DNA from: Megaleporinus macrocephalus
Lineage: Eukaryota; Chordata; Actinopteri; Characiformes; Anostomidae
Assembly: GCA_021613375.1 (NCBI GenBank)
Contig: CM038716.1
Span: 6,942,394-7,006,393, forward strand
Direction of reading: 5' to 3'
Length of the DNA: 64,000 nt
Shown here: positions 56,619-64,000 of the stretch, one piece after another
How positions within the stretch are numbered: position 1 is the first letter of the stretch
How the letters are laid out: every line of letters starts with the position of its first letter
The notes under the pieces: model-generated
What the model saw: the letters and a program-made list of their open reading frames with translations, nothing else
Told to the model about the DNA's origin: nothing
Database searches by the model: none
Program-made: the position numbers and the translations under genes

Positions 56619-56945
56619 AGCACTGTCTCCTCACAGTAAGATGATCTGGGTTGGATTCCCGGTCCGGGTGGTTCTGTGTGGAGTATGTATGTTCTCTCCG
56701 TGCTTGAGTGAGTTTCCTCCAGGTACTCCGGTTTCCTCCCACAGTCCAAACACATGCATGTTAGGTTGATCACTCACTCTAAACTGCCCGTAAGTGTGAG
56801 TGCGTGAGTGAGTGTTGGCCATGCAATGGACTGGCGAACTGTTCAAGGCGTACCCTGCCTTTGCCCGATGACACTGGGATTGGCCCAAGCCCCTAGTGAC
56901 CCCGACTAGCAAAACAAAGCAGCAGATAATGGATGGATTTATACA
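56600..56945 (+). mobile_element. tRNA-derived SINE-like repeat
   Basis: Head gtggtgtagtggtcagcact with a weak B box (gggttggattccc), then ctccggtttcctcccacagt, ggcgtaccctgcctttgccc and the end cagcagataatggatgg. The same family is at 59447 and, in part, at 50530 and 14185. Confidence 0.75.
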
Positions 56946-56949
56946 GTAA

Positions 56950-57930
56950 GTGGTGATCATGCTCAGTACTTCATTAAGCTAAATCAAGATTGCTGCTGAA
57001 GGAACTGAATACATTCATACAATGTCTGGGGTGTCTAGGAAAAATCTGGAACTACACTATGAGTGTGTGTGTAGACATATCTATATACACTACAGGTCAA
57101 AGGTTTTAGAACACTACCAGTCAAAGAGAAGGTGATTTAACCCTTTCTGCACCTCTAGGTTAATGAGACATTGACAGATCAGGGTTTTTTTGGAGGGGAT
57201 CAAATTATTGGTGGGAACAATTTAATAATTGCTGGATATCGGTGGGGACACATCACTTGCGTTCATGCTAATTCTACACCCTCTTGCTTTAGTACATTTA
57301 CTGAACATAAACTGCATTTGCATGTGATTTAGGTGCAGCACAATTTGTTACATCAAATTGATTTAAGTACTTACACGTGATAATTATGTAGATGTATAGT
57401 TATTGTAAACATCTGAGTGGAGTTAAATTCAAAGCAACATCTTATTTAGGTCTAAGAATGATAAATATTTGCTCTGGTCTGAATTGGCCTAAAAACACAC
57501 CCATTTTGGAAACCTAATGTGATGATGGTTTAATCTTACATGCAAAAATTCTGTTGAAATGTAAACAATTAAAAAGTGCCCACAAGTCTTCAATTCAAGC
57601 ATGGGCACGGGAGACTCTTTTAGAAAGCAAGAATTTAAGTAGGCATCAGAACATCCATTGTTCAGGAGTGAGCAGGCTTACTAACCTATGCAATAAAGCC
57701 ATAGGTTAGTGGAAATAGGCTAGACCATCAGATTAGTTGGGAATACTCATAGGCTAAGACACAGCAAAGAAGGCTGAACTTGCAAGGGTCGTTCCCCTTT
57801 TGGGTACACAGATAAGGACGAGGGTAACAGTATGGTTCTGCAAGCTTACGGGAAAATACCATGATTATTTGTTTATTATGTAATCTCTTAACAAACAGTC
57901 AGCCATATCTTGCCACACAGGGTCCTCCAC
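56950..57930. other. Upstream region of lectin gene
   Basis: Apart from a short transposon-end-like piece near 57095 (actacaggtcaaaggtttta), nothing is recognised. It may hold regulatory DNA for the lectin gene. Confidence 0.4.
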
Positions 57931-57934
57931 TTCT

Positions 57935-58022
57935 CATTGGTCCACAGTGGTCAACAGGGCCCATATATTATCTCCCCTTGAAAGCTAAGTGTCAATCAGA
58001 ACAAACACTGATACTGAGGACC
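57935..58022 (+). promoter_or_regulatory. Likely lectin promoter and 5' UTR
   Basis: An inverted CCAAT (attgg, about 57937) and a TATA-like ccatatatta (57961-57970) lie 60-90 bp before the ATG at 58023. Spacing fits a compact promoter; no further proof. Confidence 0.4.
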
Positions 58023-61000
58023 ATGAAGAGACTAGCAGTCATCTTTTTGCTTCTGAACTTTTGGGTAGCCTGTCAGGGTGAGTGAGTTTTTGTCCATCTT
58101 TCTAAATATCTATATCTATATATACCTTCAGACTCACAACAAAGATTCAGACACCTCTCTTGGTGCCTGTTCTGTTCTGTGAATGTCAGAGAGACTGAGA
58201 AACACATTCAGTTTGCATGGTTAGAATCTGGAGGGTTAAAAGGTTTGTCCACGAGGCTGCAGGTTAGGCCTAATCATCTCTGAAACTAAATATACTTTGA
58301 GTATTTTGTTACCCAGATGAAGTTTGTGTACTGTGAAAGAAAAAATAAAAAAGATATTCTTGTCAAATTGTCTTTAACGTACATACAGTAACAATGTGAG
58401 ACCGTCACGGTAATAAAATCAAAACTTTAGCAGTGCAGCTTGGCAGAACAAGAATAGAGGCATCATATCAGAGTCACTGCTGCTACTGATAGACAGTAAT
58501 GATTAATTATAGAGATGGACTGATCTTCGTTTCGGTCGATAGCCGATACCGATCGAGGGCGGGGCTATATGCCACAGCAGGGCTACATGTAGTTATTAGC
58601 ACAAGCAAGTCATGAAACATGGTCTAAACTGGTTTATTACTATTTTTAAGAAGCTCATGTGAAACAGCATAATATTTGTAACTAAATTAACAGTAAATAA
58701 ACAGTTAATCAAACAAATATACCCAATACTGTAATCATTACATTTAGACCCTTAATTTAAAACAAAAAAAGTTAATTAAACACATGAAGTCAAAACTGCA
58801 GTCATTAAACACAGACTCTGTTATTTTAAACAAAAAAAACCCTGTAATCATTAAATGTAGATGTAGCTGTTCTGTTCATACCAGTCAGATCTGGTCTGCA
58901 TGGTGTTCTGGGTTATTTGTTTTGTGTTAGCTGTGCGTGCTAGCTCTGCTGTTTGCTGGTACTCACTGTATTCAGTTGTGTGGTGTTCTCTGAAAAGCTG
59001 TATCAGATTAGTAGTGTTAAATGTCTTTGGTTCCCCCACGAGACACGTTTATTTTACAAATTTTACAAAACGCCCTGGATGAGTCTGCGTCACATACGGT
59101 AATAAACAGCCAGATGGACGACATTTTTTGTAGCAGCGCATGCTTTTCTTGCGAGATATTTCCACCTAGTGGTTCAGATAGGAATTGCAGAGACCTGCCT
59201 GGCAGTGGTTTCATGGAGGGGGTTCTCCTCTTCCTGGATGAAACACTAGCTGGAAATACAGAAATCAGGCTCATGTGTTCAACGGCATCGATCGGCTCTC
59301 GGGATTGGCTAAATTGGAGAAATACTGGCTGATCACATATTTTGATTAAAAATCGTCTGATACCGATACATAGCCGATCGATCCTTCCATCTCTAATTAT
59401 TATTAATAATAAAGAATAAAGACGGCATGTCATGGTTGGAAGGTGGCACAATGGTGCAGTGGTTAGCACTGTTGCCTCATAGCCAGTTGACCCGGGTTCG
59501 ATTCCCAGTCCATTCTGTGTGGAGCTTTTATGTTCTTCAGTGCGTACTACCACAATCCAAATGCATGCATGTGCTGTAGGTATATGTGTGTGTTGGCGAC
59601 CTGTCCATGGTGTACCCTGCCATTGCCCAACAATGCCGGGATTAGCTCCAGACACAGTGTTGGTCCCAAAGAATCTATCTAACTGCAAAATACAGTTATA
59701 TGAAAAAAACCTTCGAAGTCCTCTAAGTATTGGAGTTCAAGGTAAGCCTCTGGGAGTAGGGTGACTGAGTTGCAATACAAAGGCCTTAATTATCTTTTCT
59801 GTCCTAACTCATTCATTATGTATCCAAGGCCTGCTCAGACAGGTGAATGCAGGAGGTAAGATGTTTGTAGCAGGTGCCTACATTAACAGTTTGGAGTACT
59901 GTTTTGGTAAAGAAGCCACCACAAAATATGCAGGGCCAGGTAGTCCTGCTCCTTGAATACAACTCACAGGAAGGCTGAGGTACAGTAGGCGGGCCCTACA
60001 GTTGCTGGGCAGCAAACGCTGAACAAAAAGTATAAAGCGTAAGATAATGGATAGATGGATGTCATGGTTGGCCATTACGTTCTGGGGTTACAGAAGCTAT
60101 TGTGTCAGTCTTTTCTTGGGTCCCTTCATGTGGGTCAAGAGTGAAACAGGCTTTCTATTTCAGTACACCAGTTTACAGAATGCTGCTGCTACAAATCACT
60201 GTCTTTATACTATATACACAGTACATATACAGTAATATAATCTAGCATTAGATATTTAAAGATTTAGTTCCAGTGGTAGTGGTAAAGCTTTGTTTCTTCA
60301 TTAAAATTTTAATAAACTTGATGTTCTTCAGAGCCCAAAGTCAAAGCCAAATAAGCTAGATGGTTGGTGGTGGCCAATAAATGGAGGCACAAGATGTTAA
60401 TTCTTGTTGTGGATGTTAAAATTACTTTTCATGCATTGTTTCCATTTTTATCTAATGGTGCACCACTGCAATCCTTACAGCTCTGGAGTGTACAGTAGTG
60501 CCCGGCAGGCTGAAGCAGGTTGATGCTGGCAATGGACATGTGTTTGGAGTTTGCCCAAAAGGTGAGATCTTCAGCCTGTACGGATCCAGCTTCCTAAGAC
60601 TGCCTGGTTTGCTGAAGCACGTCAGTGTAGGACCTGCTGGTGTCTGGGGAGTCAATTCAACTCATTCGATCCACAAACTTGTGAAAGGAGATTGGGTTAC
60701 TGTTCCAGGTGAGTGTGTCTTGGTATACTTGACAGGAATATACATGCATGCATGTATGTACATCCATAGGGCAGTTTGGAGAAGTGCCTTAGAAGAACCA
60801 CTTCTTCACAACTCTGTGCTTGGGATTCACTAGGTGGTCCCATATTTTTGCTCAGGGTTAGATCAGGGTTAGAGCAAAAATTAGAACCCTCAGGTACACC
60901 CAAAACCTAGTCTGAGACCTAGGCTGGAACACTGGTTGAGTAACTTGCATATTGTGTCATGGGCTCATACTCCAGTACTGATCACAGTACAATTGAATTA

Positions 61001-63510
61001 ATGAAAAATTCAAAACTGTAAAACCATTGGATAAGTAATTACCGAAGTATTTCATGTGTGTCCTCATGACAGTTTAAAAAGAAAGCAATTATATAAAAAA
61101 GAGTTCCTTCATAGATCTATAGTTCTAGAAAAAATTAAAGGGGCTTTCCTAGAACCATACAACCAAGTTGTAATACAGTGTTGGTTCCAAAGAGTCTATC
61201 TAACTGCATGATATAGTTATATGAAAAAAAGTTGTCTTCCGAAGTTCTCTAAATTCAAAGAGTTCAAGGTGAAGTTAGGCCATAATCTCTTTTCTTTTCT
61301 TTGCATTTATATGAATTTCCATTTGTCTTTTTTGTCCTAACTCATTCATTTTGTCTCCAAGGCCAGTTAAGACAGGTGGATGCAGGAGGTAAGATGTTTG
61401 TAGCAGGTGCCAACATGAACAGTTTGGTGTACTGCCTTGGTGAAGAAGCCACCACAAAATATGCAGGGCCAGGTAGTCCTGCTCCTTGGACACAACTCCC
61501 AGGAAAGCTGAGGTACTACAGCTGCGGGCCCTACAGTTGCTGGGGAGTAAACGCTGAACAAAAAGTATACGTGATGAAGGTGAGAGAAACGATTGTGGCA
61601 GTCTTGAGCCAATATGGGTTATTTCTGATGTTTACTCTGATGTTGCCTCAGTGACTGTGCTGCTTTTGATAGGTGGCGATATGATTGACCAAAGATTTGT
61701 AGATTTTTATAATATTTGTCAATAAAATTTGCTATGAGTTGTCTTGTAAATGCAGCGTAAGTCAAAAGTCTCAGGACACCCTTTTATTTCAGAAAGGAAA
61801 GGGAAAACGATATCTGAATAGCCTAGCAAGTAATGGTTGAGGGGGCCTATTTTTTAGCCTACGTCCCGAACATGGCCGCCATCTTGAAATATTGGATAAA
61901 GGGCAGGTTTTCCAATGGAAGGGTGGCCTTGTAGCAGATCAAAGAAGACCACAATGTTTTTCTACGGACAGCGACAATATATAGATTAGTGTTATGGGAT
62001 AGGGTGTAGAAGGAACCAGATGGGAGGCCAAAATAAAAGGGGTTTATTAGTAAAAAGAGAGTGTATGCTCACCAATAAAGTGTAAAAATGCACTAGACGT
62101 GGTGTGGAAGCTTTTATGAGAGTGTAGAAAACAAAGGAGGGAAGGTAAGAAGAGAGACAAAGGGCACGGGCGAAACGCCATGGCTCAAACAAAGAAGTAG
62201 ATTTAAACAAAAAAAAAACAATAAAGATACTCAGGATTTCGCCCTGAGTGTCTTTCTCTTTCTTTCTTTCTTTTGGGTTTTTTTTGACAGGATGTTGATC
62301 CTCTTTTGCTAGGATATTTTACTCCTCTTTTTCATTCTCTCGTTTTTCTTGTTTTTTTGGGGGGTTTACGGCGCCCTCTGGGTGCCGTGGGGGGAAAATG
62401 ACTGACCCCTTACGATTAGGGCTGTAGTTTTTAACATGTAGAGTTGGCGCTAGATAGGTTGTGAGTTGGAGAACTGAGATAGATGGATACAGTTCATTAA
62501 CTGTAAAAACTCTGATGCAGAATTAACATTTGATTTTTAATTTTCATTTAATGATATGAATGAAATACAGTGCTGTGAAACAGATTTTCCCATCACCTAA
62601 TTTCTTCTATTTTTGCTCATTTGTTAGAGTGACAGAGTTTTATTTTATATTAATCAGAGTTTTTTGGCCATGGACTGTTTGTGAAAGGACTGTCTTGTAG
62701 GACTAGATAAACAAATGTGTGAACTTTTTACTTAATTTATGATTTGGCTAAAAGTTCTAATCAAACTATTTGTAACATACTGAATAACATAGCATTCTAT
62801 TCATAGTAGATTGCACTGTATTGTGTTGAATCAGATGGTGTTGATTCTAATTGTGTGGAAATGGACTGCATAGCAATAGTAATTCATTATCTTTACGGTA
62901 TAAGATTGTTGGCAATGCATCAAGATGGTTATTACTTTGGCCTCAGTGATGGAGCTTCACATTCCTAATGACTTGAGCAGTGATCACATAAATGCCTTTA
63001 CCTTTAATGGGTATGGGTTAATATGGGTATATTGTTGCTATCCATAAAAAATGTGTATTTCCAAAATAGCAACTTTACAATGAGAGACTGTGTGTAAAGT
63101 TAATGTAAAGAGATTTTATTCCAAGAGATATTTCTATTGGTCCATTCATCATGAGACTTTTACATAATATAAAGAACAGGTGTTGGTTTCTGATGATATA
63201 GAAAAATGAAAAGCAACAAAAATGGAGATACATAGCAACGATATGTACTTAAAATTCAATGCAATCTAGTATGCGCAGCAGTATTGTTGCATCGTCCAGC
63301 CCTACTATTATCCTATTACATTACATATACTAGTCTTTACTCCTGTGTCCTCATATGATGAATTCTAAATTTCTTACTTCAGGGTGTCACTCCAACTGCT
63401 TGTGGTGGCTCCTTAGAATGGGAGGAGATATCTGGAGCTCTTACTATGATTGAAGTTTCTACTGATGGAAAGGTCTATGGATTGGATTCAGAAGGAAATG
63501 TGCATCAAAG
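58023..63510 (+). CDS. Fish-egg lectin-like tectonin-repeat protein (3' end beyond window)
   Basis: Exons: 58023-58077, 60481-60708, 61362-61579, 63383-63510, all with GT/AG junctions and matching phases (1, 1, 0, 2). The protein opens with a signal peptide (MKRLAVIFLLLNFWVACQG), then ALECTVVPGRLKQVDAGNGH. Tectonin-type beta-propeller repeats follow: VSVGPAGVWGVN, RQVDAGGKMFVAG, YYSCGPYSCWGVN, then MIEVSTDGKVYGLDSEG. About 209 residues are visible; family members are near 240, so one short exon should follow past 63510. Fish-egg lectins are secreted proteins that bind microbial surface sugars in eggs and serum; that role is inferred from the family. A dead copy of exon 3 (59826-60010) lies in intron 1. 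Confidence 0.85.
58511..59394 (-). mobile_element. hAT remnant with BED zinc finger
   Basis: Ends agagatggactgatc and gatccttccatctct are inverse, with aattat on both sides. On the minus strand a BED-type zinc finger is read in two frames: SSIWLFITVCDADSSRAFCKICKINVSRGG, then TTNLIQLFREHH. C-x2-C and the HH end are present. No catalytic domain remains. Confidence 0.75.
59447..59655 (+). mobile_element. tRNA-derived SINE-like repeat, second copy
   Basis: Head ggtgcagtggttagcactgt and a good B box (gggttcgattccc at about 59492), then tggtgtaccctgccattgcc. It lies in intron 1 of the lectin gene. Confidence 0.75.
59660..60030 (+). pseudogene. Dead duplicate of lectin exon 3
   Basis: The DNA matches 61178-61590, including flanking intron (agttatatgaaaaaaa). 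The exon part (59828 to about 60018) reads LLRQVNAGGKMFVAGA and then meets TGA where the live exon has TGG (PAPW). A 2-base loss follows just before the YYSCG part. It lies ahead of exon 2, out of order, so it comes from a local or tandem duplication. Confidence 0.88.
60040..60480. other. Lectin intron, no other feature seen
   Basis: No gene, RNA or clear repeat recognised, apart from the SINE-like tail gataatggatagatgg near 60042. Confidence 0.4.
61752..61985. mobile_element. gtgagtcaaaag-TIR element fragment in lectin intron 3
   Basis: gtaagtcaaaagtctcagga at 61758, then tatctgaatagcctagcaag and aagggcaggttttccaatgg, match the left part of 45970-47092. The right end is missing. Confidence 0.75.
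61990..63380. other. Rest of lectin intron 3
   Basis: A CT-rich run (62250-62360) and a transposon-end-like cagtgctgtgaaacagattt at 62569 are seen. Otherwise AT-rich with no gene. Confidence 0.4.
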
Positions 63511-63664
63511 GTACATTTACAGTCTTGGTATTCACCGTATTTCGCCACCGCCACTTTCGTTTCTTCCGCCTTTGTGTTAGAACTTCCAGTCAGCGAACCA
63601 AAATGAATACAGTTACATGGGAGGAGACCAGAGAGACAGTAAGAAGTTTTAATGGAACAACACT

Positions 63665-63808
63665 GTCTCCTCCGAGGTTAATAACACAGTGGGTGGGTGA
63701 TGTGAGAAGGTGGTCTGAGGTTAATAACACAGTGGGTGGGTGATATGAGAAGGTGGTCTGAGGTTAATAACACAGTGGGTGGGTGATATGAGAAGGTGGT
63801 CTGAGGTT
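63665..63808. repeat. 43-bp tandem repeat, about three copies
   Basis: Units of ttaataacacagtgggtggg followed by tgatatgagaaggtggtctg, in the lectin intron after exon 4. Only one or two bases differ between copies. Confidence 0.93.
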
Positions 63809-64000
63809 ACTTATAGAGACATGTTTAATTACTCTGTACTCTCGGAAGGTGTAGACGGTTCAGTAATGAAAAACTATAAAAGTACTGAAGCGTATCAGTA
63901 CCTGCACAGTGGGAAGGGGGGCGTGTCCTCCTACACACAGACGGTGAGTTTATATTTCTGAAAGCCGGTTAAACCCAAGTCCAGCAGCTGCCCGAGCCAC

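Noticed and set aside
59017..59688. 223-codon minus-strand frame taken as a whole gene
   Set aside because: Only its last part is the BED finger of the hAT remnant. The rest reads through a SINE and the flank of the dead lectin exon.

Overview
The window reads as nuclear DNA of a teleost fish. It has split genes with GT/AG introns, teleost-type transposons (Tc1, hAT, L2-like LINE, Ty3/gypsy, tRNA-derived SINEs), long TA and CA microsatellites, and a fish-egg-lectin gene. The species cannot be told from the sequence. Most of the window is repeat.

Layout. 1-5.4 kb: a decayed Ty3/gypsy retrotransposon whose integrase is cut by a decayed non-LTR retrotransposon, followed by a 36-bp minisatellite. 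6-55 kb: a tandem array of about 10-kb units, each built round one gene of a small secreted-protein family. The gene has three exons: a leader exon ending in ATG exactly at a splice donor, a signal-peptide exon of 113-128 nt, and a main exon of about 675 nt. Three copies look intact (C at 17.5-21.0 kb on +; D at 31.8-36.4 kb on -; E at 41.5-49.6 kb on -). Copies A (7.2-9.6 kb), B/G (split between 13.6 and 24.3 kb) and F (52.9-54.6 kb) are broken. I do not recognise the family for certain. The main exon carries a strand followed by S-P-C-V-N-N-C, which resembles the zinc site of cytidine-deaminase-fold proteins, but no standard HxE motif.

All intact and broken copies lie on the minus strand except B and C. 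Those two lie between inverted copies of one repeat (11.3-13.4 and 23.2-23.9 kb). Flipping that interval on paper restores one collinear head-to-tail array and puts the orphan main exon B beside the orphan signal exon G. I read this as an inversion between inverted repeats. Each unit also carries the same fossil transposons in the same order, so the array grew by segmental duplication. Later insertions found in single copies (L2, SINE, hAT, Tc1, TIR elements) can be placed in time against empty sites in sister copies.

55.7-64 kb: a 20-bp minisatellite that seems to have grown from the head of a SINE, then the 5' part of a fish-egg-lectin (tectonin-repeat) gene on +. Four exons are visible and the last lies beyond the window. 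A dead duplicate of its third exon and a hAT remnant with a BED zinc finger sit in its first intron.
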